A DNA stretch of 15,470 nucleotides. It comes from an uncultured Rhodospirillaceae bacterium (lineage in GTDB: Bacteria; Pseudomonadota; Alphaproteobacteria; Rhodospirillales; UBA2165). The position numbers and the translations under genes are program-made. Location: NCBI GenBank assembly GCA_913054205.1, contig CAJXJM010000014.1:1-15470 (forward strand), read 5' to 3'. Of the stretch, positions 1 through 8,843 are shown piece by piece. Numbering within the stretch: position 1 is the stretch's first letter; every line of letters begins with the position of its first letter. The notes under the pieces were generated by a model. The model ran no database searches. It saw nothing but the letters and a program-made list of their open reading frames with translations, and was not told the origin of the DNA.

Positions 1-799
1 AAAATTGTCATTAGTGGAACGAGAACTCGCAGTTGGTGCAGGCTTTGTACTGCTGCGCGGACTTCGGTTGGAAAATTATACCGAGGATGAGATTGAAACA
101 CTGTACTGCGGGATAGGAGCCCATCTAGGCGTCCTCGTTTCTCAAAGCCAGGAAGGCGATCGTCTGGGTCATGTAATTGATCGGGGCGGCACCGACCGTT
201 ATTACACACGCGGCGGCGAGTTGGAATTTCACATGGATCCCGTGGACGTCGTTGGTCTGCTGTGTTTGCGTGCTGCCGTCAAAGGCGGCGCCAGTCGAAT
301 TGTAAGTGCGATGGCGGTGCACAATATTATATTGCAAGAGCGTCCTGATCTACTGCGTCTTCTTTACCGTGGGTTTTATAACAGTGGACGCGGGTTTGGT
401 GAGGAAACCACGGACGTTCGTGTGCCAACTTACGCATCAGGCGCAGATGAAATTGAGTGTTATTACTTGCCAATAATTGTACGACAAGCTGCAGAAGAAG
501 GCTTTGCGATTTCCAGAGATGAGCAAGAAGCATTTGATTTTGTCGGCGAGGTGGCCTCCCGCCCAGGTGTCCATCTTGATATGAATTTCCAGGAAGGAGA
601 CATCCAATTTCTAAATAACAGGACCATCCTGCATGCCCGAACTGACTATGTTGATCATCCGGACCCGGCACAAAAACGCCATCTTCTACGGCTTTGGCTG
701 GTTATGCAAAATTGGCCACAACGGGCGCAAGCGATGGATATTCGGACAACAGGTGACCGCGCCGGCGGCGGTATTCAGCCCGCGAACGTAAACGACTAA
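1..799 (+). CDS. TauD/TfdA-family Fe(II)/2-oxoglutarate dioxygenase, 5'-truncated by window edge
   Basis: The reading frame is open to the left edge, so the true start lies outside; the TTG at 5 is only the first possible start codon inside the window. Taking that TTG as residue 1, the fragment has the non-haem iron facial triad of the family: HxD in FHMDP (His76, Asp78) and a distal histidine in NNRTILHARTDY (His210). The Arg in RHLLRLWL (about 229) fits the 2-oxoglutarate carboxylate ligand. Family members couple oxidative decarboxylation of 2-oxoglutarate to hydroxylation of a substrate in the cytoplasm. Known substrates include taurine, phenoxyacetates and gamma-butyrobetaine, and nothing here identifies which applies. 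The 264 visible residues make most of a protein normally about 300-380 residues long. It ends 13 bp from the convergent GST gene, with no clear terminator between. Family assignment is firm; the substrate is unknown. Confidence 0.88.
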   Translation, partial: KLSLVERELAVGAGFVLLRGLRLENYTEDEIETLYCGIGAHLGVLVSQSQEGDRLGHVIDRGGTDRYYTRGGELEFHMDPVDVVGLLCLRAAVKGGASRIVSAMAVHNIILQERPDLLRLLYRGFYNSGRGFGEETTDVRVPTYASGADEIECYYLPIIVRQAAEEGFAISRDEQEAFDFVGEVASRPGVHLDMNFQEGDIQFLNNRTILHARTDYVDHPDPAQKRHLLRLWLVMQNWPQRAQAMDIRTTGDRAGGGIQPANVND

Positions 800-812
800 G
801 AGATATCCGACC

Positions 813-1442
813 TCACTCCAAAGGCAACATGATGTAGTCCCGGAACGACTGACGTTCAGACAAACGTTCGTACCAGGATTGGACATGGGGTAAATCTGGG
901 CGCGCCATTTCTTTCTCGGGTAGGGCATAATAACGGTAGGCGGCGCAGCCTGTTGGTATGTCACCCATCGAGAACTGATCGCCGGCAATATAGGCGCGGC
1001 CATCTAAAAAATCGTTTAATAGAGCCATTTCCTGGTGGCAGACTTCGATGTTTTGAGCAATCGTCTCCATATCCCGGTCCTCGGGCTTAGTTCGTATGAG
1101 GCCCCAAAATACCGGACGCATGCAACTCCAAAGATCGGTCGCCTGCCATTCCATCCAGCGTTCAGCCTCGGCCTGGGCTTGCGGTTCAGAAGGACAAAGT
1201 CCTCCTTCGGGATATCGATGAGCGAGATAGCGCACAATTGCGTTTGATTGGCGCAAGATAATACCATTGTCATCAATCGTGGGAATCTGCGCAGCTGGAT
1301 TGAGCTCCCGATATTCGGCTGAATCGATTGACCCGACAGTGCCGTCTTTATCAATCCAGTCAAACTCAAGTCCCAGTTCGCCCAAGGCCCAAACAGCTTT
1401 TTGAACATTTATCGATGATATCCGGCCATACAATGTACGCAT
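813..1442 (-). CDS. Glutathione S-transferase family protein
   Basis: A 209-residue cytosolic GST-like protein. The N-terminal thioredoxin-fold domain (about residues 1-80) begins MRTLYGRISSINVQK, with Ser9/Ser10 where the family has its thiol-activating residue. It continues with the NPAAQIPTID loop holding the cis-proline (about 48-57) and QSNAIVRYLA (65-74), the glutathione-binding Ser segment. The C-terminal half (about 88-209) is the all-helical GST domain, including the ring-capping stretch FSMGDIPTG. I chose the ATG at 1442 because an AGGA Shine-Dalgarno (1449-1452) lies six bases upstream; a GTG at 1457 in frame would add five residues but has no better site. The gene is divergent from the pdh operon and convergent with the dioxygenase. 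Substrate unknown; it could act in detoxification or as a glutathione-dependent lyase or isomerase. Confidence 0.9.
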   Translation of the reverse strand: MRTLYGRISSINVQKAVWALGELGLEFDWIDKDGTVGSIDSAEYRELNPAAQIPTIDDNGIILRQSNAIVRYLAHRYPEGGLCPSEPQAQAEAERWMEWQATDLWSCMRPVFWGLIRTKPEDRDMETIAQNIEVCHQEMALLNDFLDGRAYIAGDQFSMGDIPTGCAAYRYYALPEKEMARPDLPHVQSWYERLSERQSFRDYIMLPLE

Positions 1443-1808
1443 AAAAATTCCTACCACGTGGTGTTAGTCAATTTGAAGCAACATTGTTAAGCGCTCTCGA
1501 GGATTTTGCCAACAGCCTTAAAACCACTACAAAAATGTCGCTTTTTATCCACAGGGCAGTGCCCGTTTGTTGCGTTAAAATACATGCGTAGTTGTCATAA
1601 ATTTCAGTGAAATATACCATTTAATCAAAATACAGTTAATTACAATTTTATTATTGCAAAACAATGGGTTCGGGTGCAGCTTATACGCCATATCAATTGA
1701 ATTATGTGCGATTACGCCCATATCATAAAGATCGGTTGATCGCGCGGTGTCGAGGGAACGGCGCCAAAAATACATGTAAAAAAATGAAATAAATCAAAGG
1801 GATAATTC
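1443..1808. other. Divergent intergenic region between GST and pdhA
   Basis: 366 bases without a convincing gene; small ORFs on the minus strand here have no start-site or protein-like support. The part from about 1575 to 1670 is strongly AT-rich. It must carry the GST promoter (leftward) and the pdh promoter (rightward). Two short perfect palindromes are visible, 1601-1613 (six-base arms, one-base centre) and 1555-1565 (five-base arms). Both are short enough to be chance. The pdhA ribosome site AAAGGGA is at 1796-1802. Confidence 0.6.
1697..1726 (+). promoter_or_regulatory. Candidate sigma-70-type promoter of the pdh operon
   Basis: A TTGAAT box (1697-1702) and a TATCAT box (1721-1726) are separated by 18 bases. 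They match four of six and five of six of the sigma-70 consensus. Transcription would start near 1733, giving a leader of about 75 nt before pdhA. This is pattern matching by eye in AT-rich DNA, so it is a suggestion only. Confidence 0.3.
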
Positions 1809-2831
1809 ATGGCGAAAGAATCCACAAAACGCAAAGCCAGCAAGAAAACAACATCCGAAAATCCAACAGCCAGTCCCGAAGAACTCCTCCAACATTACAA
1901 CGATATGCTGCTGATTCGCCGCTTTGAAGAAAAAGCCGGCCAGCTTTATGGCATGGGATTAATCGCCGGCTTTTGCCACCTTTATATCGGCCAGGAAGCC
2001 GTCGTGGTTGGTATGCAAGCCGCCGCAAAGGAAGGCGATTCTGTTGTCACAAGTTATCGCGACCATGGACACATGCTGGCAACCGGCATGGAAGCTAAAG
2101 GCGTCATGGCTGAACTTACCGGTCGCCGCACCGGCTATTCAAAAGGCAAGGGCGGCTCGATGCACATGTTTAGCCGTGAGAAAAACTTCTTTGGCGGCCA
2201 TGGCATCGTTGGGGCGCAGGTTCCGATTGGTACCGGGCTCGCATTTGCGCATAAATACAAAGAAGATGGTGGCGTTTGCATGGCCTATTTTGGCGATGGT
2301 GCCTCGAACCAAGGCCAGGTCTTTGAGAGTTTTAATATGGCAGCGCTTTGGAAACTGCCTGTTGTTTATGTGATTGAAAATAACCGCTATGGCATGGGAA
2401 CATCGGTAAAGCGCGCCTCGTCAAATGAAGAACTGTTTTCCAGAGGCGGAGCTTTTGGTATTCCGGGTGTTAGTGTCGACGGTATGGACGTTCTGGCCGT
2501 CAAAGAAGCGGGTGCAAAAGCACTGGAACATGCACGTTCCGGCAAAGGGCCGTACATACTCGGCATGCAGACGTATCGTTATCGTGGACATTCGATGTCC
2601 GATCCGGCCAAGTATCGCAGCCGCGAAGAGGTCAGCAAAGTGCGCTCTGAAAGGGATCCGGTTGATCGCGTGCGCCAGTATATTCTGGATGCTAATGCCG
2701 CCGATGAGGACGCGCTCAAGAAGATAGATGCGGATGTTAAAGCAGTGGTTTCAGAAGCTGCGGAATATGCTCAGCAAAGTCCGGAACCGGACCTTTCCGA
2801 ATTATACACCGACATTCTTGTCGAAGCGTAG
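1809..2831 (+). CDS. pdhA: Pyruvate dehydrogenase E1 component, alpha subunit
   Basis: A 340-residue subunit of the heterotetrameric (alpha2beta2) type of E1, which decarboxylates pyruvate with thiamine diphosphate (ThDP) and passes the acetyl group to lipoyl-lysine. The ThDP-binding motif runs from GDGASNQG (162-169) to IENN (189-192). YRGHSMSDP (258-266) is the conserved loop near the active site that is phosphorylated in mitochondrial relatives. YRDHGH (83-88) and GKGGSMHMF (113-121) are also typical. The first 20 residues are Lys/Ser/Thr-rich and look disordered. Start: ATG with AAAGGGA six bases upstream. It is the first gene of the operon, 23 bp before pdhB. Length is normal for alphaproteobacterial and mitochondrial-type PdhA. 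Confidence 0.97.
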   Translation: MAKESTKRKASKKTTSENPTASPEELLQHYNDMLLIRRFEEKAGQLYGMGLIAGFCHLYIGQEAVVVGMQAAAKEGDSVVTSYRDHGHMLATGMEAKGVMAELTGRRTGYSKGKGGSMHMFSREKNFFGGHGIVGAQVPIGTGLAFAHKYKEDGGVCMAYFGDGASNQGQVFESFNMAALWKLPVVYVIENNRYGMGTSVKRASSNEELFSRGGAFGIPGVSVDGMDVLAVKEAGAKALEHARSGKGPYILGMQTYRYRGHSMSDPAKYRSREEVSKVRSERDPVDRVRQYILDANAADEDALKKIDADVKAVVSEAAEYAQQSPEPDLSELYTDILVEA

Positions 2832-2854
2832 CCAGAAAAAAAGAGGGAAAAACA

Positions 2855-4216
2855 ATGGCCAATCAAGTACTTATGCCCGCGCTTTCGCCAACGATGACCG
2901 AAGGTACACTTGCCAAATGGCTTGTGAGCGAAGGGGATGCCGTTCAATCGGGCGACGTTATTGCGGAAATTGAAACAGATAAAGCGACGATGGAATTGGA
3001 AGCTGTCGACGAAGGCATTCTTGGGAAAATAATCGTCGCAGAAGGCAGTGAAGGAATAGCGGTAAATACGCCGATTGCTGTCATTATTGAAGAAGGCGAA
3101 GATGCATCTGCTATTGAAGTGAGTGCGCCAGAGCCTGTGGCTCCTGCAACTGCAGTTGCAGAGCCCGCACCAGCTGCCGCTCAGCCGGAGGCACAGATTG
3201 CTGCACCCATTTCGGAAGAGGCTTATACTGGCTCAACCACCTCCATGACCGTGCGTGAAGCCTTACGCGATGCCATGGCGGAAGAAATGCGCACAGACGA
3301 CACTATCTTTTTGATGGGTGAAGAGGTCGCAGAATATCAAGGAGCCTATAAAATATCACAAGGCTTGCTCGAAGAATTTGGTGAAAAGCGCGTGATTGAT
3401 ACACCCATTACCGAGCATGGTTTTACCGGGCTCAGTGTTGGGGCCGCCTTTGGTGGATTGCGGCCGATTGTCGAGTTTATGACCTTTAATTTTGCCATGC
3501 AGGCGATGGATCAGCTGATTAACTCGGCAGCAAAAACGCTTTATATGTCTGGCGGTCAGATGGGCTGCCCAGCCGTGTTCCGGGGTGCCAATGGAGCTGC
3601 TGCCGGCGTCGCCGCGCAGCATTCGCAATGTTATGCAAGTTGGTACGCACATGTGCCGGGCCTGAAAGTGATCTCTCCCTATTCCGGCGAAGACGCCAAA
3701 GGTCTTTTGAAGTCAGCTATTCGTGATCCCAATCCAGTCATTTTTCTTGAAAACGAAATCCTCTATGGTCAAAGTTTTGATGTACCGGATGCGGATGATT
3801 TCACCATCCCGATTGGCAAATCAAAGATCGAGCGTAGCGGTACAGATGTCACGCTCATTGCCTACTCAATTATGGTGGGCGTTGCACTGGAAGCCGCAGA
3901 AACATTGGCATCTGAGGGTATAAGCGCAGAAGTGATCAATCTTCGAACGCTCCGTCCCTTGGATATTGACACCATCGTAACTTCAATCAAGAAAACCAAT
4001 CGGGTTGTCAGTGTTGAAGAAGGGTGGCCGGTTGCAAATATTGGCTCGGAAATCGCGGCGATTACGATGGAGCATGCATTCGATTATTTGGATGCGCCGG
4101 TGAGCCGGGTGTGCGGTGAAGATGTACCGATGCCCTATGCTCGGAACCTTGAAGCAGCGGCGCTGCCGAATACAGAAAAAGTTGTAACGGCGGCGAAAGC
4201 CGTTTGTTACCGGTAG
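2855..4216 (+). CDS. pdhB: Pyruvate dehydrogenase E1 component, beta subunit, with N-terminal lipoyl domain
   Basis: A 453-residue fusion. Residues 1-83 are a complete biotinyl/lipoyl domain with the lipoylated lysine in [11 protein letters not shown] (Lys43). Residues about 85-125 form an Ala/Pro/Glu-rich flexible linker. Residues about 128-453 are the E1-beta transketolase-like body. It contains [12 protein letters not shown] (155-166, with the glutamates used for cofactor activation in the family), [10 protein letters not shown], and the AQHSQ segment of the active-site channel. The C-terminal domain begins around [12 protein letters not shown]. With PdhA it forms E1. The extra lipoyl domain is known in alphaproteobacterial PdhB and presumably gives the complex additional swinging arms. 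The ATG has AAGAGGG seven bases upstream (2841-2847). pdhC follows after 12 bp. Confidence 0.97.
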   Translation: MANQVLMPALSPTMTEGTLAKWLVSEGDAVQSGDVIAEIETDKATMELEAVDEGILGKIIVAEGSEGIAVNTPIAVIIEEGEDASAIEVSAPEPVAPATAVAEPAPAAAQPEAQIAAPISEEAYTGSTTSMTVREALRDAMAEEMRTDDTIFLMGEEVAEYQGAYKISQGLLEEFGEKRVIDTPITEHGFTGLSVGAAFGGLRPIVEFMTFNFAMQAMDQLINSAAKTLYMSGGQMGCPAVFRGANGAAAGVAAQHSQCYASWYAHVPGLKVISPYSGEDAKGLLKSAIRDPNPVIFLENEILYGQSFDVPDADDFTIPIGKSKIERSGTDVTLIAYSIMVGVALEAAETLASEGISAEVINLRTLRPLDIDTIVTSIKKTNRVVSVEEGWPVANIGSEIAAITMEHAFDYLDAPVSRVCGEDVPMPYARNLEAAALPNTEKVVTAAKAVCYR

Positions 4217-4228
4217 CAGGAGAAAGCC

Positions 4229-5545
4229 ATGACCGTAAATATCCTGATGCCGGCACTTTCTCCGACGATGACCGAAGGCAAGCTCGCCAAATGGAACAAA
4301 AGCGAAGGCGACGAGGTTGTCGCCGGTGACGTTATTGCTGAAATCGAAACTGACAAAGCAACGATGGAACTCGAAGCCGTCGAAGAAGGCGTGCTTGGTA
4401 AAATTGTTGTATCTGAAGGCACAGAAGGTGTCGCGGTTAACGCCTTAATAGCGGTTATGCTGGAAGACGGCGAGGATGCATCGGCAGCTGACGCTGCGGC
4501 CAGTTCCGCACAGACACCGGCACCAGAACCAGCGGCTCAACCCACTGAATCTGCTACTGAACCAGCGCCAACCCCCGCTCCAGCGCCACAACCAACGCCG
4601 CAAGCCGCTCCCGCCAGCGATGGAACTCGATTGTTTGCCAGCCCACTCGCAAAACGCATGGCAGCAGATGCAGGTATAGACATCTCGGCCGTTCCTGGCA
4701 GTGGGCCGCATGGCCGCATTGTCAAAACAGACGTCGAAGCGGCAATATCTGGCGGCGGTGCGCAAGCCGCTCCCGAACAAGCTCAGCCACAAACCGCAGC
4801 ACCCGCCGCGCCCGCAGCGCCATCACTTCCGGCAACAATTCCGAGCGCTGGCAGTTATACAGAAATCCCAAATTCCAACATTCGAAAGATCATTGCAGAG
4901 CGTTTAACCGCAAGTTCCCGCGATATTCCGTCCTATATGGTGACTGTGGATTGTGAAATCGACAAGCTATTGGAGATGCGCAAAGACTTAAATGGACGTT
5001 CCCCGGAAGGCGATGGCGCGTATAAAATATCCGTCAATGACTTCATCGTTCGGGCTGTTGCCTTGACGATGCGCAAAGTGCCGGGCGTAAATGCATCCTG
5101 GACCGAAGCAGCCATCCTTCAATATGACGATATCGACGTATCTATCGCAGTCGCGACCGAAGATGGGCTGATCACACCAATCGTTCGCAATGCCGATCAA
5201 AAAGGCTTGGCGGAAATATCTATAGAAATGAAAGATCTGGCAATGCGGGCGCGTGAGAACAAATTGATGCCGGAAGAATTTCAAGGCGGCGGCTTTACAA
5301 TCTCTAATCTCGGCATGTTTGGCGTCAAGGAATTCACCTCGATCATCAACCCGCCGCAATCTTGCATCCTGTCAGTTGGCGCAGGAGAGCAACGCCCGGT
5401 CGTCAAAGAAGGTGCGCTCGGCATTGCCACAGTGATGACCTGCACGCTGGCATCGGATCATCGTACGGTCGACGGCGCTCTTGCCGCACAGTTTTTAAAA
5501 GCCTTCAAAGCGATGGTCGAAGATCCGCTGACGATGTTGTTATAG
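4229..5545 (+). CDS. pdhC: Pyruvate dehydrogenase E2, dihydrolipoamide acetyltransferase
   Basis: A 438-residue E2 core protein that transfers acetyl from lipoyl-lysine to CoA. In order: one lipoyl domain (1-83, Lys43 in [11 protein letters not shown]); a Pro/Ala linker (about 86-133); the peripheral-subunit-binding domain (135-172; FASPLAKRMAADAGI and GSGPHGRIVKTDVEAA), which docks E1 or E3; a second Ala/Pro linker (about 174-208); and the catalytic acyltransferase domain (211-438), ending with the active-site motif DHRTVDG (His411, Asp415). A single lipoyl domain is the usual arrangement in this class. The ATG has AGGAG at 4218-4222, just after the pdhB stop. Its lipoyl domain is about 75% identical, by eye, to that of PdhB. 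Confidence 0.97.
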   Translation: MTVNILMPALSPTMTEGKLAKWNKSEGDEVVAGDVIAEIETDKATMELEAVEEGVLGKIVVSEGTEGVAVNALIAVMLEDGEDASAADAAASSAQTPAPEPAAQPTESATEPAPTPAPAPQPTPQAAPASDGTRLFASPLAKRMAADAGIDISAVPGSGPHGRIVKTDVEAAISGGGAQAAPEQAQPQTAAPAAPAAPSLPATIPSAGSYTEIPNSNIRKIIAERLTASSRDIPSYMVTVDCEIDKLLEMRKDLNGRSPEGDGAYKISVNDFIVRAVALTMRKVPGVNASWTEAAILQYDDIDVSIAVATEDGLITPIVRNADQKGLAEISIEMKDLAMRARENKLMPEEFQGGGFTISNLGMFGVKEFTSIINPPQSCILSVGAGEQRPVVKEGALGIATVMTCTLASDHRTVDGALAAQFLKAFKAMVEDPLTMLL

Positions 5546-5554
5546 GAGTCGTAA

Positions 5555-6955
5555 ATGGCTGATAATTCGTATGACGTTGTCGTCGTTGGAGGAGGGCCTG
5601 GTGGCTACGTAACGGCGATCCGCGCAGCGCAGCTGGGCATGAAGACAGCTGTCGTGGAACGCGAGCATTTAGGCGGCATTTGCCTTAACTGGGGATGTAT
5701 TCCTACCAAGGCTTTACTGCGTACGGCGGAGGTCTATCGAAACATTCAGCATGCTGATGATTTTGGATTAAAAGTCAGTGGGTTAGAGTTAGATCTTAAG
5801 AAAATTGTTGAACGTTCTAGAGGCATCACAGCACAGATGTCTCAAGGCGTTGGATACCTGTTAAAGAAGAATAAAGTCGAGGTAATTGATGGCCATGGAA
5901 AGCTCGCCGGCAAAGGCAAATTGGTGGTCGAAAAAGACGGCAAAAAGGTCGCTGATGTCGCGGCCAAACACCCCATTCTAGCGACCGGAGCACGCGCGCG
6001 TGCGCTGCCAGGTATGGAACCCGATGGAAAGCTGATTTGGACCTATAAAGAGGCGATGGTGCCGAATATTATGCCCAAATCTATGTTGGTCGTTGGATCA
6101 GGTGCCATCGGAATTGAGTTCGCAAGCTTCTATCATACGCTCGGTGTTGATGTGACGGTGGTCGAAGTTCTGCCGCGTGTTTTGCCGGTCGAAGACGAAG
6201 AAATTTCAGATTTCGCTCAAAAAGCATTTGAAAAAGACGGCATGAAGATCATGACCAACGCGACGGTGACCAAGCTGACAAAATCTGCTGACAACGTCAC
6301 CGCGACAATCGAGAAAGACGGTAAATCGAGCGATCTGACAGTTGACCGCGTCATTATGGCCGTTGGTATTGTCGGCAATGTCGAAGAACTCGGCCTCGAA
6401 AACACAAAAATTGAAGTCGATCGCAGCCATATCGTCATCAATGAATGGTGCGAAACTGGTGAGAAAGGCGTTTATGCGATTGGCGACGTCGCTGGCCCTC
6501 CATGGTTGGCCCACAAAGCCAGCCATGAAGGTATTATCTGCGTTGAAAAGATCGCCGGCGAAAAAGGCGTGCATCCGCTTAACACACTGCGTATCCCTGG
6601 CTGCACCTATTGCCATCCGCAGATCGCAAGCGTCGGCCTCACAGAGGCGGCTGCCAAAGAAAAAGGTTATGACGTCAAAGTTGGTAAGTTCCCCTTTATC
6701 GGCAACGGCAAGGCGATTGCGCTCGGAGAGCCCGAAGGCATGGTTAAAACAGTGTTTGATGCCAAAACCGGCGAATTGCTCGGCGCGCATATGATCGGCA
6801 CTGAAGTGACCGAATTGATCCAAGGCTACGCCGTCGGTATGACGCTCGAGACCACGGAAGCCGAGTTGATGGAAACCGTCTTCCCGCATCCGACGTTGTC
6901 TGAAATGATGCATGAGGCCGTGCTCGATGCTTACGGTAGAACGATTCATTTCTGA
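5555..6955 (+). CDS. lpdA: Dihydrolipoamide dehydrogenase (E3)
   Basis: A 466-residue flavoprotein that reoxidises dihydrolipoyl groups and reduces NAD+. GGGPGGYVTAIRAAQ (12-26) is the FAD ADP-binding fold. GGICLNWGCIPTKA (40-53) holds the redox disulfide Cys43-Cys48. GSGAIGIEFAS (181-191) is the NAD-binding fold. YAIGDVAGPPWLAHKA (308-323) is the second FAD motif. The C-terminal FPHPTLSEMMHEA holds the His445-Glu450 catalytic dyad, contributed across the dimer. There is no N-terminal lipoyl domain. The AGGAG ribosome site (5544-5548) overlaps the pdhC stop codon, and the gene's own TGA overlaps the next ATG by one base, so translation along the operon is probably coupled. It may also serve 2-oxoglutarate dehydrogenase, but its place in this operon points to PDH. 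Confidence 0.97.
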   Translation: MADNSYDVVVVGGGPGGYVTAIRAAQLGMKTAVVEREHLGGICLNWGCIPTKALLRTAEVYRNIQHADDFGLKVSGLELDLKKIVERSRGITAQMSQGVGYLLKKNKVEVIDGHGKLAGKGKLVVEKDGKKVADVAAKHPILATGARARALPGMEPDGKLIWTYKEAMVPNIMPKSMLVVGSGAIGIEFASFYHTLGVDVTVVEVLPRVLPVEDEEISDFAQKAFEKDGMKIMTNATVTKLTKSADNVTATIEKDGKSSDLTVDRVIMAVGIVGNVEELGLENTKIEVDRSHIVINEWCETGEKGVYAIGDVAGPPWLAHKASHEGIICVEKIAGEKGVHPLNTLRIPGCTYCHPQIASVGLTEAAAKEKGYDVKVGKFPFIGNGKAIALGEPEGMVKTVFDAKTGELLGAHMIGTEVTELIQGYAVGMTLETTEAELMETVFPHPTLSEMMHEAVLDAYGRTIHF

Positions 6956-7404
6956 TGACCGATTTAACAATCCGCGCGCTGGAAGCCGACGATCGCGATA
7001 GGTGGTGGGAGCTTTGGCAAGGCTACATTCAGTTTTACGGCGCTGAAATTTCTGACAATGTGTCTCAAGAAACCTGGAGACGTCTGTTAGACGTGGATGT
7101 ACTCGCATTTGGCCGCGTTGCAGTGCATCCTGAGCACGGCATCATCGCCATTATGAACTACGTCTTACATCTCAATCTTTGGACAACCAAAAATGTCTGT
7201 TATCTGGAAGATTTATTCACCGACCCCGCTGTTAGGGGGCAGGGAGCTGGGCGAGCGCTGATCGAATCGCTCAAGCGATCAGGCAAGGAAGAAAACTGGC
7301 ACCGTATCTATTGGATGACGGCAGAAGGAAATTCCACTGCCCGTGCACTCTATGATCAGGTGGCCTCAAAGACCCAATGGGTGCGGTACGATATCAACCT
7401 TTAA
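6955..7404 (+). CDS. GNAT-family N-acetyltransferase, overlapping lpdA
   Basis: 149 residues, a single Gcn5-related acetyltransferase domain. The acetyl-CoA pyrophosphate loop is RGQGAGRALIESL, preceded by the beta strand YLEDLFTDPAV (motif A). The later segment MTAEGNSTARALYDQVA is motif B. The start ATG shares its A with the lpdA stop (TGATG), and no good Shine-Dalgarno precedes it, so it is most likely made by translational coupling to lpdA. It uses acetyl-CoA, the product of the PDH complex encoded upstream. Its acceptor is unknown: small amines, amino acids or protein lysines are all possible for this superfamily. The tryptophan-rich N-terminus (RWWELWQGYIQFYGA) is typical of one widespread bacterial GNAT subgroup. 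The superfamily call is firm; function is unknown. Confidence 0.9.
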   Translation: MTDLTIRALEADDRDRWWELWQGYIQFYGAEISDNVSQETWRRLLDVDVLAFGRVAVHPEHGIIAIMNYVLHLNLWTTKNVCYLEDLFTDPAVRGQGAGRALIESLKRSGKEENWHRIYWMTAEGNSTARALYDQVASKTQWVRYDINL

Positions 7405-7448
7405 TCCATTTATTTGGCGAAACAGGATAAAAGTACTAAGTAATAGCT

Positions 7449-8387
7449 ATGAGTAATGTTGAAAAATTAAGACACCCGCAGTTCAAGAACACGCCGGAAC
7501 GCCCAAGCGGCCGGAAACCTGACTGGATTCGCGTTAAGGCACCGACGTCTCCCGCCTATGGTGAGACCAAACGTCTGATGAAAAAGCTCAATCTCACCAC
7601 CGTATGCGAAGAGGCGGCTTGTCCCAACATTGGTGAATGCTGGGCGCAAAAACATGCGACGGTAATGATCCTCGGCGATACCTGTACGCGTGCTTGTGCT
7701 TTCTGCAATGTGATTACAGGAAAACCTGGCCCAGTGGATATGCTTGAGCCGGAAAACGTCGGCATCATGGCGCTGAAGACAGGTCTCAAACATATGGTGA
7801 TCACATCGGTTGACCGAGATGATTTGGCCGACGGTGGTGCCGATCAGTTCGCGCAATGCATCTCCAAGGTGCACGAAATGGCGCCGGGGACGACTGTTGA
7901 AGTGCTAACGCCTGATTTTAGAGACAAAGAAGGCGCACAAGAAATCGTCATTGCAGCAAAGCCCGATGTTTTTAATCACAATCTCGAAACCGTGCCGAGG
8001 CTGTACCAGACCATTCGACCGGGCTCGCGCTATTTTACTTCGCTCCGTCTGCTGCAAAAGGCCAAAGAACTTGATCCGGAAATCTTCACTAAATCCGGCA
8101 TTATGGTTGGACTCGGTGAAACCAAAGAAGAGGTGGTGCAGGTGATGGATGATCTGCGCTCAGCCGATGTTGATTTTATGACCATTGGTCAGTATCTGCA
8201 GCCAACCCTACGGCACGCTACAATAGATCGATACGTCACACCCGACGAATTCGTAGAATATGAAAAAATCGCTTATTCTAAAGGATTTTTAAAGGTTTCG
8301 GCGTCACCTTTGACCCGCTCATCCTATCATGCGGATGAGGATTTCGCGGCGCTTCGACAAGCGCGTTTGGAAAAATTGGGAACCTAG
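7449..8387 (+). CDS. lipA: Lipoyl synthase (radical SAM)
   Basis: A 312-residue enzyme that inserts two sulfur atoms at C6 and C8 of protein-bound octanoyl groups. The auxiliary 4Fe-4S cluster cysteines are Cys53, Cys58 and Cys64 ([12 protein letters not shown]), with the conserved C-terminal RSSYHA (290-295) supplying the serine ligand. The radical SAM cluster cysteines are Cys79, Cys83 and Cys86 (CTRACAFC). All catalytic residues are present. An in-frame TAA lies at 7437-7439, so the ATG at 7449 is the only sensible start. Its ribosome site is poor, as the nearest AGGA is about 20 bases upstream. It lies 44 bp after the GNAT gene on the same strand and matures the lipoyl domains of PdhB and PdhC encoded just upstream. 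lipB is not in the window. Confidence 0.97.
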   Translation: MSNVEKLRHPQFKNTPERPSGRKPDWIRVKAPTSPAYGETKRLMKKLNLTTVCEEAACPNIGECWAQKHATVMILGDTCTRACAFCNVITGKPGPVDMLEPENVGIMALKTGLKHMVITSVDRDDLADGGADQFAQCISKVHEMAPGTTVEVLTPDFRDKEGAQEIVIAAKPDVFNHNLETVPRLYQTIRPGSRYFTSLRLLQKAKELDPEIFTKSGIMVGLGETKEEVVQVMDDLRSADVDFMTIGQYLQPTLRHATIDRYVTPDEFVEYEKIAYSKGFLKVSASPLTRSSYHADEDFAALRQARLEKLGT

Positions 8388-8396
8388 CATTTAAAC

Positions 8397-8834
8397 ATGC
8401 CAACTCACGCCGAAAAGCGGCATTTGACACACTCGCCAAAGCAAATGTTTGATTTGGTGTCCAACGTTGCTGACTATCCTGAATTTTTACCCTGGTGTGT
8501 AGGCACTCGCATTAAAAGCCAAGACGACCAGCAAATCGTTGCCGATATGGTCATCGGCTATAAAATGTTCCGTGAAAGATTTACCTCCCGCGTCCAACTA
8601 TCTTCGCCGGATCGAATAGACGTGGTCTACGAAGACGGGCCGTTCAAATATCTCAACAATCATTGGATTTTTATCGCTGAAGACGATGGTTCTTGCACCG
8701 TAGATTTTTACGTTGATTTTGAATTTCATTCGAAGCTTTTGCAGAAAATGATCGGCGTTGTGTTCAACGAAGCCGTCAAAATAATGGTGCACGCCTTCGA
8801 AAAACGGGCAGACGTTGTGTACAAATCGAATTGA
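8397..8834 (+). CDS. Coq10/RatA-type START-domain protein (ubiquinone-binding)
   Basis: 145 residues forming one polyketide-cyclase/START-like domain. Typical segments are MFDLVSNVADYPEFLPWC near the N-terminus, RFTSRVQLSSPDRIDV in the middle, GPFKYLNNHWIF, and a C-terminal helix ending HAFEKRADVVY. Mitochondrial Coq10 binds ubiquinone and supports respiration. E. coli homologues were named RatA after a toxin effect on ribosomes, so either label may be met; next to lipA in an alphaproteobacterium the Coq10-like role is more likely. It starts 9 bp after the lipA stop without a strong Shine-Dalgarno, suggesting co-translation with lipA. It converges on the minus-strand PAS gene, whose restored stop is only 9 bp beyond its own. 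Confidence 0.9.
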   Translation: MPTHAEKRHLTHSPKQMFDLVSNVADYPEFLPWCVGTRIKSQDDQQIVADMVIGYKMFRERFTSRVQLSSPDRIDVVYEDGPFKYLNNHWIFIAEDDGSCTVDFYVDFEFHSKLLQKMIGVVFNEAVKIMVHAFEKRADVVYKSN

Positions 8835-8843
8835 TGTTCGGCT

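Noticed and set aside
1555..1565. GGGCAGTGCCC hairpin upstream of GST and pdhA
   Set aside because: The arms are short, there is no proper T-run, and no gene ends there. A palindrome of this size is expected by chance in 15 kb.
1575..1775. 66-codon minus-strand ORF in the GST-pdhA gap
   Set aside because: AT-rich low-complexity translation, no ribosome site, no domain, and it sits where promoters are expected.
6206..7108. 300-codon open frame on the minus strand across lpdA and the GNAT gene
   Set aside because: It lies wholly antisense to two well-supported genes, its translation is rich in His, Cys and Phe without any domain-like pattern, and the codon phase of lpdA explains the lack of stops.
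8726..8843. C-terminal extension of the PAS copy in its uninterrupted frame, running antisense into coq10
   Set aside because: Residues after the T6 run do not match the sister protein, whereas the -1 frame does and stops at 8844. The extension is out-of-frame sequence.
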